A DNA stretch of 64,000 bases, taken from positions 496,001 to 560,000 of the forward strand of contig JAHHIH010000001.1 of the NCBI GenBank assembly GCA_019358835.1. The letters run 5' to 3'. Position numbers and translations under genes: made by a program. Below are positions 12,652 through 21,422 of this stretch, in pieces; the first letter of the stretch is position 1, and the number at the start of each line of letters is the position of its first letter. Under the pieces are notes generated by a model, which saw nothing but the letters and a program-made list of their open reading frames with translations, was not told the DNA's origin and did not search any database. This DNA is from Tildeniella torsiva UHER 1998/13D (GTDB lineage Bacteria; Cyanobacteriota; Cyanobacteriia; Phormidesmidales; Phormidesmidaceae).

Positions 12652-13809
12652 ATGGGGGTTTACGTTCTGGCGATCGCGGTTTGGTTGGGCAGCATCTCGC
12701 TGTATGGGGCCGCTTTTTTCTTCCCTGAGGTGCACCGCCGTCACGATTTTTTTTGGAGCGGGGTTGGTGCATTCTACGGCCTGGTGCTGTGGTTTAGCGC
12801 CGTTCAGACTTCGCCCACAGAACTCCTCGGTCATCTGGCCAGCGTGGTGCTGCTGGGCTGGCTGGGCTGGCAAACCCTGAGTCTGCGCCGCAAGCGCACG
12901 CCGCTAGATTTGCAGACACCCGTTACTAAAGATTCCTGGCCGACCTTTGGGCGGCAGCTGAAGCAGTGGTTCCTCGACTGGCTGCGGGCCACTCCTCTGA
13001 AGCGCTGGCTGCCCGAGGGGGAAGAGAATAGACTGCTGGGCGATCCGGCGATCGCCACCAGTGAAATCCGGGTCTCATCACTCAAAGATGTGGACTATGA
13101 GTTTGTCGATGAGTTAGCTCCCAGCCCCCGTCAAACGAAGTCCGCTGGGACAATTTCCACGGGAACCATAGGCCACATCCCAGAATCGATTGTCTTAGAG
13201 CCTGTCAAACCGCAGTCTTCACCGCCGGTTAGAACATCGCGATGGTCAAAGACCGGCCCGGTAGGGCCATCGCCTCGCCCCTCCACACCGCAGGCCGCAC
13301 CAGTACCGAAAAATCCCCAGAAGTCGCCCAAATCGCCCTCGGTCAGGGCAAAGCAGCCGCCCGCTGCGGCTGGGGCCAGGTTAGCCGGGTTAAAAGCCTG
13401 GGTAGGCGATGTGATGAAGGCTAAGGCCACCCCCAAACCCAAGCGGGCGGTGATTGAGATTCCGCCCCGTCCATCGCCGTTAGCCAAACCCAAGCGTCCG
13501 CCCGTTCCCAGCGCTGATTCCATTGCCGACCCATCCAGCCTTGACCCGTCCTTGACGGTGACAATTGTCGATACTGAGGCGATCGAGAGCGTCGAGGGGG
13601 CTGAAGGGGGCGATTTCCGCAGAGATAATCGTTCCGAGTCGATTCCTTTTTCTGGGAGGCCGCAGGGAATCTCGGAGCCTGATGCCGTTGAAGAGACTAT
13701 CCCATCCCCTCAAGCCCGCGAGGTTCCGAACATTCCCGACGCTGAGGAAGAGGAAAATTGGCCCGATGACGCAGAGGTCGTTTCCCCCGACCCTGAACGC
13801 CAAGATTAG
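12652..13809 (+). CDS. ycf66: Ycf66 family protein with long Pro/Ser/Lys-rich tail
   Basis: MGVYVLAIAVWLGSISLYGAAFFFPEVHRRHDFFWSGVGAFYGLVLWF typical of Ycf66; low-complexity C-terminus. Confidence 0.8.
   Translation: MGVYVLAIAVWLGSISLYGAAFFFPEVHRRHDFFWSGVGAFYGLVLWFSAVQTSPTELLGHLASVVLLGWLGWQTLSLRRKRTPLDLQTPVTKDSWPTFGRQLKQWFLDWLRATPLKRWLPEGEENRLLGDPAIATSEIRVSSLKDVDYEFVDELAPSPRQTKSAGTISTGTIGHIPESIVLEPVKPQSSPPVRTSRWSKTGPVGPSPRPSTPQAAPVPKNPQKSPKSPSVRAKQPPAAAGARLAGLKAWVGDVMKAKATPKPKRAVIEIPPRPSPLAKPKRPPVPSADSIADPSSLDPSLTVTIVDTEAIESVEGAEGGDFRRDNRSESIPFSGRPQGISEPDAVEETIPSPQAREVPNIPDAEEEENWPDDAEVVSPDPERQD
13624..13667. repeat. Copy of ~42-bp dispersed repeat inside ycf66
   Basis: See 36157-36200. Confidence 0.7.
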
Positions 13810-13938
13810 CCCGACAATTGCCCTCAACCTGGCCTAATGTATATAGATAGCTCACCAGAGACCGGCCTTGGCAATAGTCGCGGGCCGAATCTGCCATAAT
13901 GGCGCGAGCATTCTTTTACCTTTAGTCAACCTCCGGCT

Positions 13939-16821
13939 GTGACAGACACCAAAAGCTACAAAGACACCGTTCTTCTCCCCCAGACCAGTTTTGACATGCG
14001 GGCCAACGCTACCCAGCGCGAGCCCGAGATTCAAGCGTTTTGGGCTGAAAACCAGATCTACGAAACTCTGTCAACCAGCAACCCCGGCGAGATTTTTGTG
14101 CTGCACGACGGGCCGCCCTACGCCAATGGCGACCTGCACATTGGCCACGCCCTCAACAAAATTCTCAAAGACACCATCAACAAGTACCAGCTGCTCAAGG
14201 GCCGCAAGGTGCGCTACGTGCCCGGTTGGGATTGTCACGGTCTGCCGATTGAGCTGAAGGTGCTCCAGGCCATGGACCCAGAAGCGCGGGCTAACCTGAC
14301 GCCGATCAAGCTGCGCTACAAGGCCAAAGCCTTTGCTCTTAAAACCATCGATCGCCAGCGGGAGAGCTTCAAGCGCTACGGCATTTGGGGCGATTGGGAT
14401 CACCCCTACATGACCCTGCTGCCCGAGTACGAAGTGGCCCAGATCGACGTGTTTGGCCAGATGTATCTGAAGGGCTACATCTATCGCGGCCTCAAGTCTG
14501 TGCACTGGAGCCCCACGTCCCAGACGGCCCTGGCCGAGGCCGAGCTAGAGTACCCCGAAGGCCACACGTCTCCCAGCATCTACGCCGCCTTCCCCATGGT
14601 GAGCGCGTCCCCCGATGCGAAGGCAGCGCTGGAGCCGTACCTAGGCGAGCTGGGCGTGGCGATCTGGACAACAACTCCTTGGACGATCCCCGCTAACTTG
14701 GGCGTGGCGGTGAATGGGGAGCTGACCTACGCCGTGGTAGAGGTGGCGTCTGGGAAACCGTTTAAGTACCTGATCATCGCCAAGGATTTGGTGGAGCGGA
14801 TGAGCCAAGTCCTCGGCTCTGAGCTAACGGTGAAATCGGAGATCAAAGGCGCGGCTCTAGAGCATTCCACCTATCGCCATCCCCTGTTCGATCGCACCAG
14901 CCCCATCCTCATCGGCGGCGATTACGTCACCATCGAATCGGGTACGGGCCTGGTGCACACCGCCCCCGGCCACGGCGAAGAAGACTTTAAAGTTGGCCAG
15001 CGCTACGGCTTGCCGGTACTGTCTCCCGTAGACGAAAAAGGCGATATGACCGAGGAAGCTGGCCCCTTCGCCGGGCTGAACGTGCTCACCAATGCCAACC
15101 CGGCGGTGATTGAAGCCCTCGACAAGGCCGGTTCTCTGCTCAAGCACGAGCCCTACGTCCACAAGTACCCCTACGACTGGCGCACCAAACAGCCCACTAT
15201 CTACCGCGCCACCGAGCAGTGGTTCGCCTCGGTGGAAGGGTTCCGAGAGGCCGCGCTGAAGGCCATTAAAGAAGTGCAGTGGATTCCCGCTACGGGCGAA
15301 AAACGGATTACCTCAATGGTGGGCGATCGCTCCGACTGGTGCATCTCGCGCCAGCGCACCTGGGGCATGCCGATCCCCGTGTTCTACGACGAGGAAACAG
15401 GGGAACCCCTGCTAAATGAGGAGACCCTGGCCCACATTAAGGCCATCTTTGCCGAAAAGGGCTCCGACGCCTGGTGGGAACTAAGCGAAGCAGAACTCTT
15501 GCCGGAGCAGTACCGCAACAACGGCCACACCTACCGCAAGGGCACCGACACCATGGACGTGTGGTTCGACTCGGGCTCCTCCTGGGCGGCGGTGGCCCAG
15601 CAGCGCGGCGAGCTAGAGTATCCGGTGGATATGTATCTAGAAGGCTCTGATCAGCACCGGGGCTGGTTCCAGTCGAGCCTGCTGACCAGCGTGGCGGTGA
15701 ACGGCTGTGCCCCCTACAAAACGGTGCTCACCCACGGCTTCGCCCTCGACGAGCAGGGCCGCAAGATGAGCAAATCCATCGGCAATGTGGTGGATCCGGC
15801 GATTGTGATCAACGGCGGCAAAAATCAGAAGCAAGACCCGCCCTATGGGGCCGACGTGCTGCGGCTGTGGGTGTCGTCGGTGGACTACTCCTCCGACGTG
15901 CCCCTGGGGGGCAACATCCTCAAGCAGATGTCGGACGTGTACCGCAAGATTCGCAACACGGCGCGGTTTTTACTGGGCAACCTGCACGACTTCGACCCCG
16001 CAAAGGATGCGGTGCCCTACGACCAGCTGCCCGAGCTCGATCGCTACATGCTGCACCGCATGACCGAGGTGTTTGCCGACATCACCGACGCCTTTGAAAC
16101 CTACCAATTCTTCCGGTTCTTCCAGACGGTGCAGAACTTCTGTGCGGTCGATCTGTCGAACTTCTATTTGGATACCGCTAAAGATCGGCTGTATATCAGT
16201 GCGGCAGACTCGTTCCGCAGGCGGAGCTGTCAGACGGTGCTGGCGATCGCGATCGAAAACCTGGCCCGTTCCATTGCCCCGGTGCTCTCCCACATGGCCG
16301 AAGACATCTGGCAAAACCTGCCCTATCCCACGGCCCACAAGTCAGTGTTTCAGGCGGGCTGGGTCGCACTGGATGACCAGTGGCAGCAGCCGGAGTTGGC
16401 TGAAACCTGGAGCCAGATTCGCACCGTGCGCCAGGAGGTAAACCGGGTGCTAGAGCAGGCCCGCACCGCCAAGGATATTGGCTCTTCGCTAGAGGCCAAG
16501 GCGCTACTTTATGTCGCTGATCCCGAACTGCGGGCGAAGCTAGCGGCGATGAATCCTACCGATGCAGTTGCCCCCGATAGCAACCACGTAGACGAACTGC
16601 GCTACCTCTTCCTGGTTTCCCAGGTCGAGGTGTTGGATTCCCCTGAAGCACTCGCGGGTGTTAAGTGCAGTAGCGAGTCTGATTCTCTGGGCGTTGGTGT
16701 ATTGGATGCCGAGGGTGAGAAGTGCGATCGCTGCTGGAACTACTCAACCCATGTGGGCGAGAGCAGTGAGGATCCGACGATCTGCGATCGCTGCGTTGAG
16801 GCCCTAGCCAATCGGTTTTAA
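13939..16821 (+). CDS. ileS: Isoleucine--tRNA ligase
   Basis: GTG start; HDGPPYANGDLHIGHALNK (HIGH), DEQGRKMSKSIGN (KMSKS), C-terminal Zn site CDRCWNY...CDRC. Confidence 0.97.
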   Translation: MTDTKSYKDTVLLPQTSFDMRANATQREPEIQAFWAENQIYETLSTSNPGEIFVLHDGPPYANGDLHIGHALNKILKDTINKYQLLKGRKVRYVPGWDCHGLPIELKVLQAMDPEARANLTPIKLRYKAKAFALKTIDRQRESFKRYGIWGDWDHPYMTLLPEYEVAQIDVFGQMYLKGYIYRGLKSVHWSPTSQTALAEAELEYPEGHTSPSIYAAFPMVSASPDAKAALEPYLGELGVAIWTTTPWTIPANLGVAVNGELTYAVVEVASGKPFKYLIIAKDLVERMSQVLGSELTVKSEIKGAALEHSTYRHPLFDRTSPILIGGDYVTIESGTGLVHTAPGHGEEDFKVGQRYGLPVLSPVDEKGDMTEEAGPFAGLNVLTNANPAVIEALDKAGSLLKHEPYVHKYPYDWRTKQPTIYRATEQWFASVEGFREAALKAIKEVQWIPATGEKRITSMVGDRSDWCISRQRTWGMPIPVFYDEETGEPLLNEETLAHIKAIFAEKGSDAWWELSEAELLPEQYRNNGHTYRKGTDTMDVWFDSGSSWAAVAQQRGELEYPVDMYLEGSDQHRGWFQSSLLTSVAVNGCAPYKTVLTHGFALDEQGRKMSKSIGNVVDPAIVINGGKNQKQDPPYGADVLRLWVSSVDYSSDVPLGGNILKQMSDVYRKIRNTARFLLGNLHDFDPAKDAVPYDQLPELDRYMLHRMTEVFADITDAFETYQFFRFFQTVQNFCAVDLSNFYLDTAKDRLYISAADSFRRRSCQTVLAIAIENLARSIAPVLSHMAEDIWQNLPYPTAHKSVFQAGWVALDDQWQQPELAETWSQIRTVRQEVNRVLEQARTAKDIGSSLEAKALLYVADPELRAKLAAMNPTDAVAPDSNHVDELRYLFLVSQVEVLDSPEALAGVKCSSESDSLGVGVLDAEGEKCDRCWNYSTHVGESSEDPTICDRCVEALANRF

Positions 16822-16839
16822 CACCATCCCAGACTTCAA

Positions 16840-16910
16840 AAACTAAGATTAGTTGATTGATTTTAATGACGACCCTGGTTAAACTAAGATCAATCGACTA
16901 ACCTTAGTTT
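16840..16910. promoter_or_regulatory. Imperfect inverted repeat upstream of the AAA/DUF4143 ATPase
   Basis: AAACTAAGATTAGTTGATTGA (16840-16860) versus reverse complement of 16881-16910 (AAACTAAGGTTAGTCGATTGATCTTAGTTT); 16881-16910 also has palindromic AAACTAAG/CTTAGTTT ends. Confidence 0.5.
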
Positions 16911-16916
16911 CTAGCC

Positions 16917-18368
16917 ATGCTTGAAATCTCGAAGGAGGACATCCTCAACCGCCTGCGGTTTGACAACCCCTGGTGGGAACAGGATCAAACCGAGAAGATT
17001 GCTTTTGAGGCTACCCCCCGACGCAAGTATTTTAAGCCCTTTTATGACCATATTTGGGATGGCAGCCTGCGGCGCGCCATTGTCTTGATGGGGCCAAGAC
17101 GCGTTGGCAAAACTGTCATGGTTTATCACAGTATCCGTACCCTCCTAAACGATGGGATTGATGCTCAAAAGATTCTCTATGTGTCCCTTGAGACTCCGAT
17201 CTATACAGGTCTCTCCCTTGAAAAAATAGTCAACTACTTTCAAGAGCTATTTGACCACAGTCGCGATGCCAAGCTGTTCGTGTTCTTTGACGAAATTCAG
17301 TATTTACGCGATTGGGAAATACACCTCAAATCGCTTGTCGATTCCTTTGCGAATTATCGGTTTGTGGCGACGGGGTCTGCCGCGGCCGCACTACGCCTAA
17401 AAAGTACTGAATCTGGGGCCGGTCGATTTACAGATTATGTTCTACCACCCCTAACCTTTGCAGAGTACCTCATGTTTATTGGGCGGGAGGATGAACTCAT
17501 AGTCGCTGCTCCGAGTCGAGCTGCTGAATTTGAGCGCTACGAATACTCTGCGGTCAACATTGAAGCACTGAATTTAGAGTTCATTAACTATCTCAATTTC
17601 GGTGGCTATCCAGAGGCTGTTTTTTCGGAAACGATTAGACGTGACCCAGGTCAATACATCAAAAGTGACATTATTGATAAAGTTCTACTCCGAGATCTGC
17701 CTAGCCTCTATGGTATTAGCGACATTCAAGAACTGAATCGACTATTTACCACCCTAGCCTACAATTCTGGCAACGAAGTCAGTTTGGAAGGGTTATCTAA
17801 ATCGTCAGGGGTTGCAAAAAATACGATCAAGCGCTATCTCGAATACCTTGAAGCTGCATTCCTTATTCGGCGAGTTGAGAGAATTGATCAAAATGCAAAG
17901 CGCTTTAAAAGAGCCGTTTGCTTCAAGGTTTATTTAACTAATCCATCTATGCGAGCGGCTCTATTTGGTCAGCTCGATGCCAGTTCTAAGGCCATAGGGG
18001 CAATGACTGAAACCGCTATTTTTAGCCAGTGGCAACACAATAAAATTGTTGAGCTTTTCTACGCCCGCTGGAATTCAGGAGAAATTGACATTGTTTATTT
18101 AGACAAGGTCAATCAAACACCCACCTGGTTGGTAGAGGTTAAATGGAGCGATCGCCCCTATAAACTACACGCTGAACTTGATAATTGCGTTGAATTTGTA
18201 GCCAAAAACCCAGCCATCTTACAGCCGCTTACTGTGACCAGCCGCACGATTTTTGATCGAGAACTCGTATACAGGGGCGTGCGGTTTCTATTTCAACCAG
18301 CTAGTCTCTATGCCTATGTGATTGGTGCCAACCTGTTGCGTTATATCACTAAAGCAGCCCGGCAATAA
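16917..18368 (+). CDS. AAA_14 / DUF4143 ATPase
   Basis: Walker A GPRRVGKTVMV, Walker B KLFVFFDEIQYLRDW, C-terminal ARWNSGEIDIVYLDK...WLVEVKWSDR (DUF4143). Confidence 0.9.
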   Translation: MLEISKEDILNRLRFDNPWWEQDQTEKIAFEATPRRKYFKPFYDHIWDGSLRRAIVLMGPRRVGKTVMVYHSIRTLLNDGIDAQKILYVSLETPIYTGLSLEKIVNYFQELFDHSRDAKLFVFFDEIQYLRDWEIHLKSLVDSFANYRFVATGSAAAALRLKSTESGAGRFTDYVLPPLTFAEYLMFIGREDELIVAAPSRAAEFERYEYSAVNIEALNLEFINYLNFGGYPEAVFSETIRRDPGQYIKSDIIDKVLLRDLPSLYGISDIQELNRLFTTLAYNSGNEVSLEGLSKSSGVAKNTIKRYLEYLEAAFLIRRVERIDQNAKRFKRAVCFKVYLTNPSMRAALFGQLDASSKAIGAMTETAIFSQWQHNKIVELFYARWNSGEIDIVYLDKVNQTPTWLVEVKWSDRPYKLHAELDNCVEFVAKNPAILQPLTVTSRTIFDRELVYRGVRFLFQPASLYAYVIGANLLRYITKAARQ

Positions 18369-18379
18369 TCTGGCAACAA

Positions 18380-19456
18380 TTAATGCTGGATGGGGCTGAT
18401 GATCTGGCTCAGCAGCCGCAGCTGGTCGGCATTGCCCATGCTGATCACCATATCGCCGGGGTAAAGGCGGGTATCGGCGCTGGGGGCAAAAATCAGCACC
18501 CCATCGCTTCGACGAATGGCCAAAATTAGCGCTCCAGACTGGCGACCCAGCTGTGCCTCAGCCAAGGTTTTGCCCACAATCGGGCAGCTCTCGGGCAGCA
18601 GCAAAAACTCTTCGACGTAGACCGCGCGCTCGGCCCCGGTGAGCATGCCATCCAAAAAATCTACCACCTGGGGCCGCAGGGCCGCCGCCGCCATCCGCTT
18701 GCCGCCGGTAATGTAGGGCGACACCACCACATCGGCCCCGCCCCGCTGAAGCTTGAGAATGGCCTCTTCGCTGCTGGCCCGAGCAATGGTGCGAATGCCG
18801 GGGGCCAGGGTCTTGGCCGAGAGCACAATGTAGAGATTTTCGGCATCGGAGGGCAGGGCCGCCACGAGGCACCGGGCCTGCTTCACCCCAACCTGTAGCA
18901 AGGTCTGATCTTGGGTGGCATCGCCCTGCAGCGAGGTGTACCCGAGCTGTTGCGCCCTTTGAATGGCGCCATCTTCAGAGTCAACTACCACAAATGGAAT
19001 ATTCTCTGCCGAAAACTCGGTCGCCACCTGGCGACCGGTACGACCGAGGCCGCAGATAATGTAATGGGCCTGCATTGATTCCATCAGTTTGCGCCGCTTG
19101 AGTAATCGAAACCCGGCCTGAAAATGCCCCTGTACAATGGCCTCGGTCAGGCTGTTGAGAATGTAGGCGATCACGCCGACCCCCATCATGATTAGCACAA
19201 TGGTAAACAGTCGCCCTCGGGGGCTGAGGGGGTTAATTTCCCCAAACCCAACGGTTGATAGGGTAATCACCGCCATATAGGTGGCATCGAGCCAGCTCCA
19301 CCCTTCTACTAGGCGATACCACAGCACGCCAGAAAGCAATACGCCGACTAGGGCGATCGCCCCGCGAATCAGGTGCTGCCGAGTGCGCCGATAGTTTTCT
19401 TCGACAATCGTTTCGCCATAGCGGGGGCGGTTAGGGCGCACAGGGTTTGACCACAA
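18380..19456 (-). CDS. Kch-type potassium channel with TrkA-N/TrkA-C domains
   Basis: Two TM segments with filter TLSTVGFGEINPL; RCK domain HYIICGLGRTGRQVATEF; TrkA-C LPGDMVISMGNADQL-like end. Confidence 0.9.
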   Translation of the reverse strand: MWSNPVRPNRPRYGETIVEENYRRTRQHLIRGAIALVGVLLSGVLWYRLVEGWSWLDATYMAVITLSTVGFGEINPLSPRGRLFTIVLIMMGVGVIAYILNSLTEAIVQGHFQAGFRLLKRRKLMESMQAHYIICGLGRTGRQVATEFSAENIPFVVVDSEDGAIQRAQQLGYTSLQGDATQDQTLLQVGVKQARCLVAALPSDAENLYIVLSAKTLAPGIRTIARASSEEAILKLQRGGADVVVSPYITGGKRMAAAALRPQVVDFLDGMLTGAERAVYVEEFLLLPESCPIVGKTLAEAQLGRQSGALILAIRRSDGVLIFAPSADTRLYPGDMVISMGNADQLRLLSQIISPIQH

Positions 19457-19538
19457 AATTTAGCTTTGAACATTGGCCCCAAAGCATGGCCAGCCTTTAG
19501 GCTACCGTAGCCGTAGCCGCCTAGACTTTAAAAGCAAA

Positions 19539-19563
19539 GCGCCCTGGGGTTTAGCCAGGGCGC
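19539..19563 (-). terminator. Rho-independent terminator downstream of 19587-19784
   Basis: GCGCCCTGG / CCAGGGCGC 9-bp stem with 7-nt loop; on the minus strand followed by TTTGCTTTTAAA. Confidence 0.7.
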
Positions 19564-19586
19564 GACGTTTCCACCTGGAGAGAACT

Positions 19587-19784
19587 CTAGTCGGCCAAGC
19601 GCACTCGCCCAGCACGAATGCTGTCAAATACCTGATTGATGTACTGGCGATCGCGGCTAGTCAGCAGAGGGTTGCTGAGCATGGCTGCCGAGAGGCTGAG
19701 GTGGTCGCGGCGGCTCAGCGTTCCTTGCTCTATGGCAACGTTCACAAGCGATTGAATATCTGGAGCAGGCAGAGACGACACCAT
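19587..19784 (-). CDS. Conserved cyanobacterial small hypothetical protein
   Basis: MVSSLPAPDIQSLVNVAIEQGTLSRRDHLSLSAAMLSNPLLTSRDRQYINQVFDSIRAGRVRLAD; followed by a convincing terminator. Confidence 0.65.
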   Translation of the reverse strand: MVSSLPAPDIQSLVNVAIEQGTLSRRDHLSLSAAMLSNPLLTSRDRQYINQVFDSIRAGRVRLAD

Positions 19785-19992
19785 GATTGCAAAACCTCGA
19801 TTCAAGAGTGACGATAGTAGAAGCCCGCAGGGATGAACCGCAGGCTGCGTTGTAGCCCTTGCTACAATTCATACTTCCTTTAGCATGCCCAATCCCTAAC
19901 CGTTACGGTTGAGCGCCCGGTGAAGATTCAGTAAACCTGTATTAAAGCTTGATCAACAGCAGATTTTCCATCGAGAAGTTACGGAAAAAACA

Positions 19993-20808
19993 ATGCAGAG
20001 CCAGGAGAACCGTATGGAAATTCATCGGGTAGCGGCCTTTCGCGACAACTATATCTTCGTGCTCCACGATGCCATTCAGGGGCAGGCCGCCGTGGTTGAC
20101 CCCGGCGATGCCCAGCCGGTGCTGCAAACCCTAAAGCGGCTTAAGGCAACGCTGACCACTATTCTTAACACCCACCACCACGGCGATCACATAGGTGGCA
20201 ATCGTCAGCTGCTAGAGCGATTTCCCCAGACCCAGGTCTACGGCGGGGCCGAGGATCGGGGCCGCATTCCCGGTCAAACCCATTTTTTGCAGGAGGGAGA
20301 CCGGATAACGATCTTTGATGGGCAATCGGGCGGTAGCCAATGTGTAGCTGAGGTAATCTTTGTGCCCGGCCACACCCGCGCCCACATTGCTTACTACCTA
20401 GCTCCGGCCACCCCTGACGGCTGGGGAGAACTCTTCTGCGGCGATACGCTGTTTGCCGGGGGCTGCGGTCGCCTATTTGAGGGCAATCCGCAGCAGATGG
20501 TTGAGTCGCTGGGCAAACTGCGTCAGCTCCCCGACACCACGCGGGTGTGGTGCGCCCACGAGTACACCCTAAACAACCTCAAGTTTGCCGTCACCGTAGA
20601 TGGCACCAATGCCGCCCTACAACAGCGGCTGACGCAGGTGCAGGCCGCCCGTGCCCAAGACCAGCCCACGGTACCCACAACCCTGGGGCTTGAAAAGCAA
20701 ACCAATCCCTTTCTCAGGTGGGATGATGCCAGCCTCCAGGAGGCCATGGGCAGTACGTCAGCGGAGCAGACCTTTGCCCGGCTGAGGGGCAAAAAAGACC
20801 TGTTCTAG
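19993..20808 (+). CDS. gloB: Hydroxyacylglutathione hydrolase (glyoxalase II)
   Basis: [12 protein letters not shown] metallo-beta-lactamase motif; [31 protein letters not shown]. Alternative ATG at 20014. Confidence 0.92.
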   Translation: MQSQENRMEIHRVAAFRDNYIFVLHDAIQGQAAVVDPGDAQPVLQTLKRLKATLTTILNTHHHGDHIGGNRQLLERFPQTQVYGGAEDRGRIPGQTHFLQEGDRITIFDGQSGGSQCVAEVIFVPGHTRAHIAYYLAPATPDGWGELFCGDTLFAGGCGRLFEGNPQQMVESLGKLRQLPDTTRVWCAHEYTLNNLKFAVTVDGTNAALQQRLTQVQAARAQDQPTVPTTLGLEKQTNPFLRWDDASLQEAMGSTSAEQTFARLRGKKDLF

Positions 20809-20905
20809 GCTCTAGGCAGGGAACGGTTGCTATACAATCACAACAGCAGCGCATCCTGGGGTAAACCACCCTAGACCATATCTATTAGAAGGGCGACACC
20901 TGGCT

Positions 20906-21253
20906 ATGATGCTCAAATCGACCACTCGGCACATTCATATTTACACCGCCATTGTTGCCAACAACGAGCTGGTACCCAGCGACGACAAGCTCACTCTAGA
21001 CATTGACCCCGACAACGAGTTCAACTGGTCTGACGATGCGGTCAAAGCCGTCTACGCCGAGTTTGACCGTCTGGTCGATGCCGCCGCCGGGGAAGATTTG
21101 ACCGACTACAACCTGCGCCGCATTGGCTCCGATCTAGAGCATTTTGTGCGCCAGCTCCTACAGCAGGGAGCCATTAGCTACAACCTCAAGAGCCGCGCCC
21201 TCAACTACAGCATGGGGCTGCCCAGGGTTGAGGCTGACGGGTCGGCTGGCTAG
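20906..21253 (+). CDS. ndhM: NAD(P)H-quinone oxidoreductase subunit M
   Basis: STTRHIHIYTAIVANNELVPSDDKLTLDIDPDNEFNW ... LEHFVRQLLQQGAISYNLKSRALNYSMGLP. Confidence 0.92.
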   Translation: MMLKSTTRHIHIYTAIVANNELVPSDDKLTLDIDPDNEFNWSDDAVKAVYAEFDRLVDAAAGEDLTDYNLRRIGSDLEHFVRQLLQQGAISYNLKSRALNYSMGLPRVEADGSAG

Positions 21254-21422
21254 GCTATATCCGCCCTGTTCGCTGTTAACTGCCGTAGACGAAGGGGTAA
21301 GGTAGTATCCCAGCCTCGTCCCCGTTTGGGTTGCCACCCTAGGGCTAAAGATCCTGGCATTAGATAGGCTGGGGTTAGATACCATGAAAGCTTAAGAGCT
21401 GTTTACCTGCCCCAGACGGATC

